Of a DNA stretch of 64,000 bases, positions 1 to 11,291 are shown piece by piece. The DNA comes from Inia geoffrensis (Eukaryota; Chordata; Mammalia; Artiodactyla; Iniidae). The stretch is from positions 24,168,055 to 24,232,054 of the forward strand of contig CM070912.1 of the NCBI GenBank assembly GCA_036417435.1, given 5' to 3'. The number at the start of each line of letters is the position of its first letter. Within the stretch, counting starts at the first letter, position 1. Under the pieces are notes generated by a model. It worked only from the letters and a program-made list of their open reading frames with translations. It did no database searches and was not told the DNA's origin. The position numbers and the translations under genes are program-made.

Positions 1-377
1 TTGTCCTTTTAGACATTCCCTGAAAATGGGATGAAAATATGGCAGAAAGCCCCACTGTCTGGGTGACATATATTATTATTATTATTGCTATTATGTAAGA
101 GCCAGGATTCAGGTGTTAAAAGCCAAACATGGAGTAATTATGGTGTCACTGAGGCTCAGATAATATTCTTCCTGCACCTCTCCTGTTTTGATAGTTGGCT
201 GTATTGGCAAAAGCCCGGCATCACTGGAGGCTTAAAAAAGTTTTGGGTTATACTTTTCTGATTACCCCACTTTGGGGCCCAAATAAACAACACTATAAAG
301 ATCAACATAGGACACCTCTATATGTTTTTCTCTAAAAGTCCCTGCACAGAAGTCTTATTTTTCTGCCTTGAAAGTTG
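1..377. other. Unassigned non-coding sequence
   Basis: No gene or repeat family is recognised. A short run of ATT triplets lies at 71-86. The stretch ends at the poly(T) of the first SINE. Confidence 0.5.
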
Positions 378-592
378 TTTTTTTTTTTTTTTTTTTTTAT
401 GCGGTACGCGGGCCTCTCACTGTTGTGGCCTCTCCCGTTGCGGAGCACAGGCTCCGGACGCGCAGGCTCAGTGGCCATGGCTCACGGGCCCAGCCGCTCC
501 GCGGCATGTGGGATCTTCCCGGACCGGAGCATGAACCCGTGTCCCCTGCATCGGCAGGCGGACTCTCAACCACTGCACCACCAGGGAAGCCC
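378..592 (-). mobile_element. CHR-type tRNA-derived SINE, antisense
   Basis: Read on the minus strand this is a complete short CHR-type SINE: 5' end GGGCTTCCCTGGTGG at the right edge, tRNA-like head, then a tail that appears as a poly(T) run at 378-398. No clean target-site duplication is visible. Its right edge abuts an old antisense L1. Open frames across it in both directions are SINE readings, not genes. Confidence 0.93.
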
Positions 593-1592
593 CTGTTTTT
601 TTCTTCTTGATCAGTCCGGCTAGGGTTTATTAAGTTTACTGATTTTTTTTTAAAGAACAAACTTTTGGTTTCATTGATTTTTCCCTACTGCTTTTCTGTT
701 TTCAATTTTGTTGATCTGCACCTATGTTTATTATTTCCTTCCTCTGCTTATCTTGGGTCTAATTTATTTTCCTGTTTCTTCTAGTTTCTTAAGGTGCAAG
801 CTTAGGCCATAATTTGAGACCTTTCTTGTTTTCTGACATAAGTATTTAATGGTACAGATTTCTCTCTAAACACTTTTATCTATGTCCCACACATTTTGAT
901 ATGTCAACTTTTCTTTTTTATTAAATTCAATATATTTCCTAATTTTCATTATACATTCTTTTTTGATCCCTGGGTTATTTAGAATGGTGCTGTTTAATTT
1001 CCAAGTATTTGGAAAATTTTCACATATCTTTATGTTTTTGATTTCTAAGTAAATTCCATCATGCTCAAAGAATGTACTTCGTATGATTTCAACTTGATAA
1101 AATTTGTTTTATGGACCAGAATGTCTTGTTGAATGATCCATGTGAACTTGAATGGTATTCTCTTGTTGTTGAGTGGAATATTCTGTGTCAGTTAGACCAA
1201 CGTGGTTGATAGTCTTATATATATTTACTGATTATCAGTCTACCTTTTCTATCAATTACTGAGAGAGAAACTGTAAAGTCTCCAAATGAACTTGTGGGTT
1301 TGTCTATTTCTCCTTTCAGTTCCATCAGTTTTTGCCTCATGTGTGTTGAAGCGCGTCTGTTAAGCACATACACATAATTAATATATACTTTAGAATAGTG
1401 TTTGCATGGTATATATTTTTTCATTTTAACCTACCTATGTCCTTATATTTAAAGTGAGTTCCTTGTAAATAGCATATAGTAGGGTCTTGCTTTTTAAAAT
1501 CCAACCTGTCAGTTTCTTTCTCTTAAGGTGTATGTTTAGGCCATTTACATTTAATGTCATTATTGATGTGCTTGGATTAAAATAGAACATCT
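593..1592 (-). mobile_element. Old mammalian L1 (L1M type), ORF2 region, antisense
   Basis: The plus strand reads as the complement of mammalian L1 ORF2, with familiar stretches such as TTTCATTGATTTTTC near 670, TATTTCCTAATTTTC near 930 and ATCAATTACTGAGAGAG near 1250. It is broken by stops and small indels, so it is an inactive fragment of about 1 kb. A 69-codon frame at 1215-1424 on the minus strand is a remnant of ORF2. Subfamily (L1MA or L1MB) is uncertain. Confidence 0.88.
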
Positions 1593-1879
1593 TACTGGCT
1601 GGGAGTTATTCTTGGTGTTGTGCTTTTTTTCCATTACATTCAAATCTTCTGCAAATTCTCAGAATGGTCTCTGCTGAGCTGTAGTGAACAAAGGGGAAGG
1701 GCCTATTCCATTCTGGACAGTGGGGTCTCCATCAGAGCCAGCTGTGCCCAGCTCATTACACTGTTATCTGGGCCTCGAAAGCAACAGAAGCAGCAATATG
1801 GCAGAATGACGAGGTGGCAGGTTATTCAACAAAACCCTTGGAGAGTATTATCTCAAAGTGGTAGATATAATTGTTACAC

Positions 1880-2012
1880 CTCCAGAGTACAGATGAGAAA
1901 ATTGAAGCTTAGAAAGACTTATAAATGACCTGACCAAAATTCTGCAGTGGCAGAGCCAAGATTTGAGCACAGGTTTATCTGAATCCAGAGTTTAAAATCT
2001 TAATCACTATGT
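1880..2012 (-). mobile_element. MIR SINE, antisense
   Basis: The order 'ACAGATGAGAAAATTGAAGC', 'CAGTGGCAGAGCCAAGATTT', 'CTTAATCACTATG' matches the complement of the MIR core and head. This is an ancient mammal-wide tRNA-derived SINE. About 290 bp to its left (1593-1879) hold nothing I recognise. Confidence 0.8.
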
Positions 2013-3145
2013 GAAAAGGTTATACGTAAATAATTTCAAGGCATACACTATTGATGTCAATCCAAATTGTTATCAATATATATGTTGAAAGATGTAATAA
2101 AATTTTCATCCTTGTGAGTGTCTATCCCTTCAAGGCAGGACAATAAAAATTTGATATTATTTTGTTTGCCTTCATTAGAGATCCAGTAATTTATGGGAGA
2201 CAAGGAAACACAATAGGGTTGAATACTATTAACTTGTACTGATGAATTGGCCAAGGGACACACCTGCTAATTTGCCCATTTTTGGGGTTTGTATTGAAGC
2301 AGGATACAGATGAGTGCTTCAGTGAAGAAAGAAATCTATAAATGAAGATAGTTAGTGGTGAAGCAGAGTGATTCTGACATCTGCTAACTGGATAAGCACA
2401 CCGACTTCACCGACTCATTGCCATGTCCTCGTTCTACCCTGTGGAATCCCCTTTTGGCCAATTCTTGATCAAATAATGAACCCATTGAAGAAATAAATTA
2501 TGGGGAAGCACATCCATTGCTACCTCATCAGGCTTTTTTTTCTGTTCTATGCTGTTTCCTGTCATGCATAATATAGCAAATTAATTAGTGAATCTTGTGG
2601 CATTTTGCTAATACAATTTCTCTCCCTTGCTTGAGGTGAATTATGTTCATGCTTCAGTCACTTGAATATTACTCTTCCATGTTTGACGGAATTATGTTAT
2701 CAGGTAATGATTATATTGCACACTATCTGATTCTAATTAAACCAGAAAATAGCGACATTGTAAAAGAGGAGAATGTTTCACAGTCTATACTCTCCACCCC
2801 CTTGCCGCTGTATCACATCTTTAAAGCTTTCCGGGCTGTGCTTGGGCTGTTTTCTGACGCTTTCTTCATCTTACTTCTCTCCAGACACAATGCCTTCTTG
2901 AGTCTGCTTCATGTAATATGTAATTTGTGTAAATTGAGTCTTGGAAAGATGTAATGTTTACACTTGCCTTTTTTATCAGGAGCACGATGCACAGTAGCGA
3001 CTGTGGTTATTTCAGATGATATCAAAGAAGAAAATGTGTTGTTTTGTCAAAACCATCCACATAACTTGAAAAAAAGATTCCTTGTTTGAGAGAAGAGAAA
3101 CTAAAATTTTAGATGGGGAGAACTGGGCTGTCAAGATGAATGAGG
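2013..3145. other. Unassigned non-coding sequence
   Basis: No gene or repeat family recognised. A 103-codon frame at 2643-2954 (+) has no recognisable domain or homologue and is probably chance. Confidence 0.5.
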
Positions 3146-3149
3146 GAAG

Positions 3150-3345
3150 CAATGTAATGTAGGAGTTAAAATCACAGGCTTTGAGAGCTGGGTTTGAATG
3201 CTGGCTCTACCTTCAGCTGACGTTACTTCTCTCTTCTTAGCATAATAATAAGTGCTCCGTGAAACTGAGGTCCAGAGAGGTTAATTGACTTGCCAAAGGT
3301 CTAATGATGAAGTGAAAAAGCCAGTGCTGGGACTCCCACTTCAGC
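3150..3345. mobile_element. Two MIR fragments, head to head
   Basis: 3150-3230 reads as the MIR head on the plus strand ('GAGCTGGGTTTGAATGCTGG'). 3250-3345 reads as the MIR core on the minus strand ('GAAACTGAGGTCCAGAGAGG', 'TTGACTTGCCAAAGG'). They are two separate insertions or one rearranged copy. Confidence 0.7.
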
Positions 3346-4147
3346 TCTCCTTCATCCCCATTGTATGGGACACTGCACCCTGATTCCGCCAGGACGGAGG
3401 GTGAAGGAGGGCCCCTGGAGACTCCAATTAGAGCAGGTCACTGGATGGCAAAGTCTCTTTTCTCATGACGATAAAGATGTCATTTTGAATTAGACTGTAT
3501 TCACCCTCCATGAACCTTGGAGACATTGATGGCGGGGAGAGGTTTCTAAAGCCTTAGACAACTCCAAGGTGAAATAGGCACCATGCTGCAAATGAAAGGC
3601 ACTTTAATGGTTGACTGAAAAAGCTATATAGCATATGCTGCTTTCAACTTAGAAAGCCCGAGTGCAAGGTACAGTCCAGTGTGGTCTGCAGGCTTTGGTC
3701 TTTGGTCCTGTTTAAAAGGTGGTAAGGCTGGGAGAGCTCATTGCTGAATGGGGCTTGTTCCTGTTGGGATAATACTCCTCGGACCACAGGTCTGCTCATT
3801 TTCCAGACTATTTTTCTTTTGGAGAAACAGACTCATACTCTGCAGTAACAAACTGTGTAATTCAGGTTGAGATTGGCTGGCTTTCCCACTGATTTTTACC
3901 TTCCTCAATGAAGGCCACTTGGCCTCAAACACCTTACTAGACGTTATTCCTGGCCTATATGCACAGTTGAAAGCCTGACTTTGTCCAGTGGGAAATGGAC
4001 TTCTCAGTAATTTCTGGGTTGGTGGAAGAAAATGACTGTTCCTTAGGCTGCTTGTAAGACACAGAAGGTGTAAGAGAAACTGTTTTTCTTTGCAGAATTT
4101 CTGCTGTGGGAGGAGGCAAGGCCAAGCAGGGTCAGGGATACTTAATA
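3346..4147. other. Unassigned non-coding sequence
   Basis: No gene or repeat recognised in about 800 bp. Confidence 0.5.
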
Positions 4148-4455
4148 TATATTTATTGAACGCCTACTATATTCCAAGTCATATTCTGCATGCTGGGGAG
4201 AGAGCAGCCAACAAAATGGGCAAAAGTCTCTGCTCTGGGGGCATCAGAAATAGGCATTTAATATGGTGTGGTAGAAAGAGCACTGGGGTCAGGGCCCCAG
4301 TCTTATTTTTTGTTTGCTTTTTTTTTTTTTACTAATTTATATTTTAGTGGGGAGACATTGATGTTAAGCAAAACAAGAAAGAAAAGTATATAGTATATTG
4401 GAAGGTGATGAGTTCCATGGAGAAAAAGTAAACAAGGGAGGGAGATAAGGAAAGC
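4148..4455 (-). mobile_element. L2 LINE 3' end, antisense
   Basis: 'ATTTATTGAACGCCTACTAT', 'GCATGCTGGGGAGAGAGCAG' and 'GTGGGGAGACATTG' follow the complement of the L2 3' untranslated region. About 70 bp in the middle (4263-4334), including a T-run, is not L2 and looks like a small secondary insertion with a MIR-like start. 4456-4617 is unassigned. Confidence 0.75.
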
Positions 4456-4617
4456 AGAGATGGAGTGTTCCCTCACTCCAGTCTCTGAGGGTGTTTTCCC
4501 ATTTGAGGGTTTGGAGTTAAGCAGACTCAGAATATTTTCTTGTTGTATGTGGGCCCTTAACACTGCCAGGCAGCCACATTGCACTTTCCTTGTCCATTCA
4601 CTCTTCCACTTTCTTTT

Positions 4618-5462
4618 CTTTTTTAACTTAATTTTGTTGTGGTAAGAGCATTTAGCATGAGATACACCCTCTTAAAAAAATTTTAAGTGTGCAAGGCAGT
4701 ATCGTTAACTATAGGCACAATGTTGTACAGATTTCTAGAACTTATTCGACTTGCATAATTGAGACTTTATGCCTGTTGCTGAGCAATTCCCCATTCCCCC
4801 CCTTCCTCCAATCCCTGGCAACCACCACTTTATTTTCTGACTCCATGAGTTTGACTAGTTTAGATACCTCATATGAGTGGAATCATGCAGAATTTGTCCT
4901 TTTATGGTTGACTTATCTCAGTCAGCATGATGTCCTCAAGGCGCCTCCATGTTGCAGCACATCACAGGATGTCCTTTTTTGAAGGCTGAATCATATTTCA
5001 TTATATGTATACACCACATTTTCTTTTTTTTTTTTTTTTTTTTTTTTGCGGTACGCGGGCCTCTCACTGCTGTGGCCTCTCCCATTGCGGAGCACAGACT
5101 CCGGACGCGCAGGCTCAGCGGCCATGGCTCACGGGCCCAGCCGCTCCGCAGCATGTGGGATCTTCCCGGACCGGGGCATGAACCCATGTCCCCTGCATCG
5201 GCAGGCGGACTCGCAACCACTGCGCCACCAGGGAAGCCCCACCACATTTTCTTTATCCACTCATCCACTGATGGATGTTTAGGTTGTTTCCATATCTTGG
5301 TTATTATGAACAGTGCTGCAAGGAATATTGGAATGCTAATATCCTTCAAGATACTGATTTCAGTTCTTTTGGACAAATATCCAGCAGTGGGATTTCTTTG
5401 TCATATGGTAGCTCTATTTTTAACCTTTTTTGAGGAATATCCATGCTGTTTTCCATAGTATC
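4618..5462 (-). mobile_element. Old L1 (L1MA type) 3' end, antisense, split by a SINE
   Basis: The plus strand reads through the complement of the L1MA 3' UTR and ORF2 end ('AATCCCTGGCAACCACCACT', 'CATATGAGTGGAATCATGCA', 'TTTAGGTTGTTTCCATATCT'). A CHR SINE at 5027-5239 interrupts it. The element ends against L2 sequence at about 5463. Confidence 0.88.
5027..5239 (-). mobile_element. CHR-type SINE with 15-bp target-site duplication, antisense
   Basis: A complete short CHR SINE in antisense, poly(T) first. The perfect duplication CACCACATTTTCTTT flanks it at 5012-5026 and 5240-5254. The host is the old L1, so the SINE is younger. Long frames through here (e.g. 4949-5458) are SINE readings. Confidence 0.97.
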
Positions 5463-5965
5463 TCTCACTTTCTTAAACAACTGTTTTATACCTCTTCTCT
5501 CTTCTCAAACTCCATTTCTTCCCCATCCTCGCTGTCAGTGATGATCATGTTTCTTTTCTCATTGGGAAAAATGAATCAACAAGTGAGCTCATACTGACTC
5601 CCACAAGCTCATCTCCCCACATCCTGGCATTGGCACTCACCCAACAATGACTACCCACATGTGCCCATAGGTGAACTATTTGTGCTCCCATCTAGAGACA
5701 TTCCTTCTACTAATGCACTAGATCCCATCTCCCTTTGACTGTTTAAGAACATCACTCCATCTATTCTTCCTTTTCCTCCTACATCATTATTTTTCTCTTT
5801 TCTGGATAATTCTCATCATTATGTAAACACACTATTATTTCTTCCATTAAAAAAAAAAAAAACCCTTTTAAACCAGGCTCCTTAGAGATACTGATTCTAG
5901 GGCTTGGATAGGAAATATACAAGATAAGCCTAGAGTATCTTGTAGTGGCAGAAAGTTAAAAATAT

Positions 5966-5972
5966 GAAAGAA

Positions 5973-6015
<43 letters not shown>

Positions 6016-6018
6016 GGA

Positions 6019-6066
<48 letters not shown>

Positions 6067-6071
6067 AAAAG
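5966..6071 (+). repeat. (GAAA)n microsatellite
   Basis: About 105 bp of GAAA units with a few interruptions (GGGAAA near 6015), inside the L1M copy. On the minus strand it gives an FLSF-repeating frame that is not a gene. Confidence 0.98.
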
Positions 6072-6574
6072 AATCTCATAATGATGGGAGTATGTCAAAG
6101 GGATACAGAAGCCAACTGAAAGGGCTTCCAATGGTCAAACCTGGAACAATTTGTGCAAGAAAATAAAGCTGTATTGGATTATAACCTGATGTATAAAAAA
6201 TTAAATATCCATGAGTCTATATTGATATAAATTAATAAGTGGATAAGTATTATAGATAAATGAAGGAGAAGAGACAAACCTCCCATGAAGAATGCCAAAT
6301 AATTTATGTAAATACTCTGCCCTTAAAGAGATGGAGAATAACTCCCCATTTCCTAGATGCAGGTTGCACATAGTGATTTTCTTCAAAAGAGTACAGTATG
6401 GAAAGGGATAAAAAAGGTAACTTTATAGGGGAGAAATCCGACAAACATGTTGATAGTATGTCCCTTAATATGATATTATGAGAATGGCACTTTACCTCTG
6501 TGTTCTTCCTCCCCCCAAATATATTACCTCCATACATTCTCATGAGAAAAACATGAGATAAATTCAAATTGAGG

Positions 6575-7154
6575 CTATTTACAATAGCCAGGACATGGAA
6601 CCAACCTAAATGTCCATTGACAGATGAATGATTAAAGAAGATGTGGCAAATATATACAATGGAGTACTACTCAGCCATAAAAAGAAACAAAACTGAGTTA
6701 TTTGTAGTGAGGTGGATGGACCTAGAGTCTGTCATACAGAGTGAAATAAATCAGAGAGAAAAACAAATACCATATGCTAACGCATATATATGGAATCTAA
6801 AAAAAAAAAAAAGGTACTGATGAACCTAGTTGCAGGGCAGGACTAAGATGTAGACATAGAGAATGGACTTGAGGACACGGGGTAGGAGGCTGGGTCGAAG
6901 TGAGAGTAGCATTGACATATATACACTACCAAATGTAAAATAGTTAGCTAGTGGGAAGCTGCTGCATAGCACAGGGAGATCAGCTTGGTGCTTTGCAATG
7001 ACCTAGAGAGGTGGGATAGGGAGGGTGGGAGGGAGGCTCAAGAGGGAGGGGATATGGGGACATGTGTATGCATATGGCTGATTCACTTTGTTGTACAACA
7101 GAAACTAACATGGTATTGTGAAGCAATTATACTCCAATAAAGATCTATTAAAAA
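6575..7154 (+). mobile_element. Younger artiodactyl/cetacean L1, 5'-truncated, 14-bp duplication
   Basis: It starts in the ORF2 end ('CTATTTACAATAGCCAGGAC') and runs to the 3' end ('GCAATTATACTCCAATAAAG' then a short A-run). The perfect duplication AATTCAAATTGAGG lies at 6561-6574 and 7155-7168. The copy is about 580 bp and cannot be active. It lies inside an L1M that lies inside an L2. Confidence 0.96.
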
Positions 7155-7564
7155 AATTCAAATTGAGGGACAGTCTACAAAATTCCCGACTAATAATAAT
7201 GATAATAATCCTCAAAACTGTCAAGTTCATAAAAAACAAGGGAAGTCTGAGAAAACCATCCAACTGAGAGGAGACTAAGGGACATGACTACTGAATGTAA
7301 TGTGGTGTCCTGGATGGGATACTGGGACAGAAAAAGGGCATTAGGGAAAAAATGAGGAAATTGGAATAAATGGATTTTAGTTAGTAACAATGTATCAATA
7401 TTTGTTCATGAATTGTGACAATGTCTCATACTAAGATACGAGTAAGATATTAATAATAGGGAAACTGGGTATGGGGTATCTATGAACTCTGTACTATCTT
7501 CACAATAATTCTGTAAGTCTAAAACTTCTAAAATGAAAAAAGCCTACAAACATCCTTTTGTTTC

Positions 7565-8690
7565 TTGACCCAAGTTTCTCTACCAGATACCACTTCATTT
7601 CTTTTCTTCCCTTTGCATCGAAACTCAAAAGATCTTTATATATTGCCTAATTTCAGTTCTTTCCCTTCCATTAAAAATGATCTTACTCCATTAGGTATTA
7701 GCCTCCTGCACTACACTGAAAATGCTTTTATGGAGGTCACCAATGACCTCCATGTTGACCTTCATGTTGTTAAAGCCAATGGCTGCTTGACCCATCAGCC
7801 ATACTTGACATACTTGATGAAACCCTTCTCTCCTGACTTCCAGGTTACTGATTTCCTCTTACTCTATTCACTGCTCTTTCTCAGCATCCTTGGCTGGTTT
7901 CCAAACTCTTAATGTTGGCGGGCAGTGAACTCAGTTCTTAGCCCTCTTCTGTTCTTTGTATTGTCTGCCTTGATGATCTCATCTAGCCTCGTGACTTTGG
8001 ATATCACCTTCATGGTGACAGCTCTAACTTATTTCTCTAGTTTGGACTTCTCTCCTGAACTGCAGAGTTATACCTCCAAACCTCACTGGCATATCCAATA
8101 GACACCTCAAACTCAACGTGTTCAAAACCAAAATTCTGTTCTTTCTTCCCACTCAAACCTACTCTAGCCTTCCCATGTTAGTTGATGTCAACTCCATCCT
8201 TCCAAATAATAAGATCAAATGTCTCTTTCCTTTGCATCCCATGCCCACCCTGCAGGAAACCCTCTTCTGCTCTTCCTTCAATATATTTCTAAAGTTCAAC
8301 CACTTCTCCATCTCCATTGCTGTTGGCCACTATCGTCTTTCACTTGGATTACTGCAGTAACGTCCTAACTGATTTTCTTGCTTCTACCCTGTCCCTATTC
8401 AGTCCATTCCCAACACAGCAGGCAGTGACTGTTCAAATGTAAGATCATGTCATTCATTTGCTCCACAACCTCCTCATTTTGACCACAGTGAGAGCCAAAG
8501 TCTTATAATGGCCCATAAGGCCCCCCCAGGATCTGTCCCTACCACCTCCCTGACCTCATCTTCTATTACTCTCCCCTCGCTCACTCAGCTCTAGACACTC
8601 GTCCACTCCCCTTCCGTCTCAGGGTGTTTGCATTGATGGTTCCCTCTGACTGTAACATGTCCCTTCACTTTTTCTCAAATGTGCTCTTTC
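7565..8690 (+). pseudogene. L2 ORF2 (reverse transcriptase) relic
   Basis: The sense strand follows the L2 reverse-transcriptase coding region. Recognisable points are 'GTCACCAATGACCTCCATGT' at about 7737, 'CTTAGCCCTCTTCTGTTCTT' near 7937 and 'GGATTACTGCAGTAACGTCC' near 8346. The catalytic YADD box should lie at 8011-8022, but the codons there read H-G-D-S, so the active site is lost. Several frameshifts and stops occur. One 115-codon frame at 7565-7912 survives by chance. In a live element this protein nicks target DNA and copies the element RNA. This copy is dead. Confidence 0.75.
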
Positions 8691-8692
8691 CA

Positions 8693-9404
8693 GTGTAGTT
8701 TCGATTTGCGTTTCTCTAATGATTAGCAAAGTTGAACGTCCTTTCATGCCTCTTGGCCATCTGTATATCTTCTTTGGAGAAATGTCCATTTAGTTCTTCT
8801 GCCCATTTTTTGATTGGGTTGCTTCTTTGGATGATATTAAGCCTCATGAGCTGTTTGTAAATTTTGGAGACTAATCCCTTGTCGGTCACATCATTTGCAA
8901 ATATTTTCTCCCATTCTGTGGGCTGTCTTTGCATTTTGTTTATGGTTTCCTTTGCCATGCAGCAGCAACATGGATGGACCTAGAGATTGTCATACTGAGT
9001 GAAGTAAGTCAGACAGAGAAAGAGAAATATCGTATGATATCCCTTATATGCAGAATCTAAAAAAAAAAAAAAAAGACACAAATGAACTTATTTACAAAAA
9101 AGAAACAGACTCACAGACTTAGAGAATGAACTTATGGTTACCAGTGGGGAAAGATGAGGGATTGGGTTTGGGATCGACATGCACACATGTCATGCTCTAT
9201 TTTAAATGGATAACCAACAAAGACCTACTGTATAGCACAGAGAACTCTGCTCAATGTTGTGTGGCAACCTGGATGGGAGGGGAGTCTGGGGGAGAATGGA
9301 TACATGTATATATATGGCTGAGTCCCTTTACTGTGCACCTGAAACTATCACAACATTGTTAATCAGCTATACTCCAATATAAAATAAAAAGTTTTAAAAA
9401 ATGT
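8693..9404. mobile_element. 5'-inverted (twin-primed) L1 insertion
   Basis: 8693-8957 reads as L1 ORF2 on the minus strand (80-codon frame containing [18 protein letters not shown] and [14 protein letters not shown]). From 8958 the strand flips and L1 continues on plus to its 3' end ('AATCAGCTATACTCCAATAT', A-rich tail). The duplication TGCTCTTTCCA lies at 8682-8692 and 9405-9415, so both halves arrived in one event. The host is the L2. Confidence 0.92.
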
Positions 9405-9690
9405 TGCTCTTTCCACATCATGATCTGCCTCCACTGCACATTCTTAGCACTCTTGGTCCTCCTCCTCTGTTCTACCTTCTCTTTCTTTCTTTCTTCCTTT
9501 CTTTTGTCATCTAACAGGTCATAAATTTACTTATTTTCTGTGTTGGTTGTATCCACTGCAAAAATGTAAACTCTATGAAAGAAGAGTTGTTTTTCTGTTT
9601 TCTTCACTGATGTACCCCAAGTGCCTAGAGGAGTGTTTGGCACCTAGTAGGTGATCAGTAAGTGGTTAGCAAATAAAGACTCAATTTATC

Positions 9691-10126
9691 CTGCCATTTG
9701 TCACAACATGGATGAATCTTGAGGACATTATGCTCAGGGAGATAAGTCAGACAGAGGAAGATAACTACTGTATGATCTCGCTTATATGTGGAATCTAAAA
9801 ATATCAGACTCATAGAAACAGACAGTAGAACTGTGGTTACCAGGGGTTGGGGTGTGTGGGAATTGGGGATATATTGTTTAAGGGTACAAACTTACCACTA
9901 GTGGATAAATAATTCCTGGAGATCTAATTCAGAGCATAGCAGTTATAGTCAACAATACTGTATTATAGACTTCAAAGTTGTTAAGAGAGTAGATCTTAAC
10001 TGTTCTCACTACAAAAGGAAATAATAACTATGTGACATGATATTGCAATATATAAGTGTATCAAATCGAAATGCCATATGGCTTAAATGTACATAATGTC
10101 ATATGTCAATTATAGCTCAATAAAAA
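9691..10126 (+). mobile_element. Old L1 (L1MA type) 3' end
   Basis: 'CAACATGGATGAATCTTGAG', 'GTGGTTACCAGGGGTTGGGG' and 'ATTATAGCTCAATAAAAAAA' are the ORF2-end to 3' UTR order of L1MA. It abuts the L2 3' end. Confidence 0.85.
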
Positions 10127-10214
10127 AATGATGGAAGGAGAAAAATGTCCAAAAAAAAGTTATCTCCTCAAGTTTAGGATAAAGCAGGGACAAATGACTT
10201 CTTTGTCTTTTAAA

Positions 10215-10444
10215 CAGTGGTTCTCAACCAAGGGAGATATGGTCTTCCTTCCTTCCTCCCTCCCTCCCTCTCCCCTCCCACCCCTGGAGCATTTGGCAAT
10301 GTCTGGAGACATTACTGGTTGTCACATCTTGGGGGATACTACTGGCATCTAGGGATGCTGCTAAGCATCCTGCAATGCACAAACAGCTCCCCACAGTAAA
10401 ATTATCCAACTCCAAATGTCAACAGTTCTGAGGATGAGAAACCT
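10215..10444 (+). mobile_element. MER20 DNA transposon (hAT-Charlie)
   Basis: It begins CAGTGGTTCTCAACCAAGGG, contains 'GCATTTGGCAATGTCTGGAG' and 'GCTAAGCATCCTGCAATGCA', and ends 'TGAGGATGAGAAACCTC'. This is the full MER20 plan with its terminal inverted repeats. A TTCC/TCCC-rich expansion (10234-10270) lies inside. MER20 copies are non-autonomous. Confidence 0.92.
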
Positions 10445-10463
10445 CACTTTAAAGAACCTATCT

Positions 10464-11038
10464 GAGAAAAACAAATACTGTATGCTAACATATATATGGG
10501 ATCTAAAAAAAAAAAAGGGTTCCGAAGAACCTAGGGACAGGACAGAAGTAAAGACCCAGACATAGAGAATGGATTTGAAGACACAAGGAGGGGGAAGGGT
10601 AAGCTGGGACAAAGTGAGAGAGTAGCATTGACATATGTACACTACCAAATGTAAAATAGATAGCTAGTAGGAAGCAGCCGCATAGCACAGGGAGATCAGC
10701 TCTGTGCTTTGTGACCACGTAGAGGGGTGGGATAGGGAGGGTGGGAGGGAGACGCAAGAGGGAGGGGATATGGGGATATATGTACAGGTATAGCTGATTC
10801 ACTTTGTTATACAGCAGAAACTAACACAACAATGTAAAGCAATTATACTCCAATAAGCTCAGTGCTTTGTGGCCACCTAGAGGGGTGGGATAGGGAGGGT
10901 GGGAGGGAGGGAGACGCAAGAAGGAAGAGATATGGGAACATATGTATATGTATAACTGATTCACTTTGTTATAAAGCAGAAACTAACACACCATTGTAAA
11001 GCAATTATACTCCAATAAAGATGTTAAAAAAAAAAAAA
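10464..11038 (+). mobile_element. Younger artiodactyl/cetacean L1 3' part, with repeated 3' UTR
   Basis: It starts 'GAGAAAAACAAATACTGTAT' and runs through 'AGCAGCCGCATAGCACAGGG' to 'CCAATAAAGATGTT' plus an A-run. The last ~160 bp is present twice (10699-10856, 10857-11018). A near-perfect 17-bp duplication flanks this L1 together with the following L1M tail (10453-10469 and 11292-11308). The 5' junction shares GAGAAA with the target. Confidence 0.9.
10699..11018 (+). repeat. Tandem duplication of an L1 3' UTR segment
   Basis: Copy 1 is 10699-10856 and copy 2 is 10857-11018. Both run from GCTCTGTGCTTTGTG / GCTCAGTGCTTTGTG to CTCCAATAA with no spacer. They differ at several positions, including an extra GGGA unit and several substitutions, so the duplication is not recent or was made from two L1 templates. 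Confidence 0.9.
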
Positions 11039-11044
11039 GTACAT

Positions 11045-11291
11045 TGGTAGATGCCAGGGGGTAGGGGTGAAGGTGGGAGTGGGAGGTGGGGAGGGGAAAT
11101 GGGGAGTGAGTGTTTAATGGGGACAGAGCCTCAGTTTAGGAAGGTGAAAAATTCGGGAGACGGAGGATGGTGAGAGTTGCATAACAATGTGAATGTACTT
11201 ATGCCACTGAACTATACAGTTAAATATGGTTAAAATAGTATGTTTTATATTATGTGACTTTTACCACAATAAAAAAACATTAAAAAAAAAA
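11045..11291 (+). mobile_element. L1M (L1MB-like) 3' end, possibly transduced
   Basis: 'GGAGACGGAGGATGGTGAGA', 'CCACTGAACTATACAGTTAA' and 'TTTTACCACAATAAAAAAAC' are the L1MB-type 3' UTR and tail. It directly follows the young L1 tail and ends in an A-run that meets the right-hand target duplication, so it may have moved together with that L1. Confidence 0.82.

Larger units (their letters stand above)
5868..7540 (+). mobile_element. L1M-type 3' UTR inserted in the L2
   Basis: The sequence after 7168 ('GAGGGACAGTCTACAAAATT', 'GAGACTAAGGGACATGACTA') matches a mid-age L1ME-like 3' UTR on the plus strand. The sequence up to 6574 is the left part of the same copy. It carries a GAAA microsatellite and a younger L1. 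Boundaries with L2 are approximate and no duplication was resolved. Confidence 0.7.
5463..9690 (+). mobile_element. Ancient L2 LINE, long copy broken by two insertion blocks
   Basis: Three blocks are collinear with L2 on the plus strand: 5463-5862 (ORF2 upstream part, 'GCACTAGATCCCATCTCC'), 7546-8692 (reverse transcriptase region to 'CTCAGGGTGTTTGCATTG') and 9405-9690 (3' UTR, 'GTACCCCAAGTGCCTAGAGG'). The insertions between them are an L1M (5868-7540) and an inverted L1 (8693-9404). Without those, about 1.8 kb of one L2 remains, longer than most L2 relics. Confidence 0.85.

Noticed and set aside
4949..5458. 169-codon open frame on plus
   Set aside because: Runs through an antisense CHR SINE and an antisense L1. 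The same peptide types recur at other SINE copies.
5868..6131. Minus frame encoding FLSF repeats
   Set aside because: Pure translation of the GAAA microsatellite.
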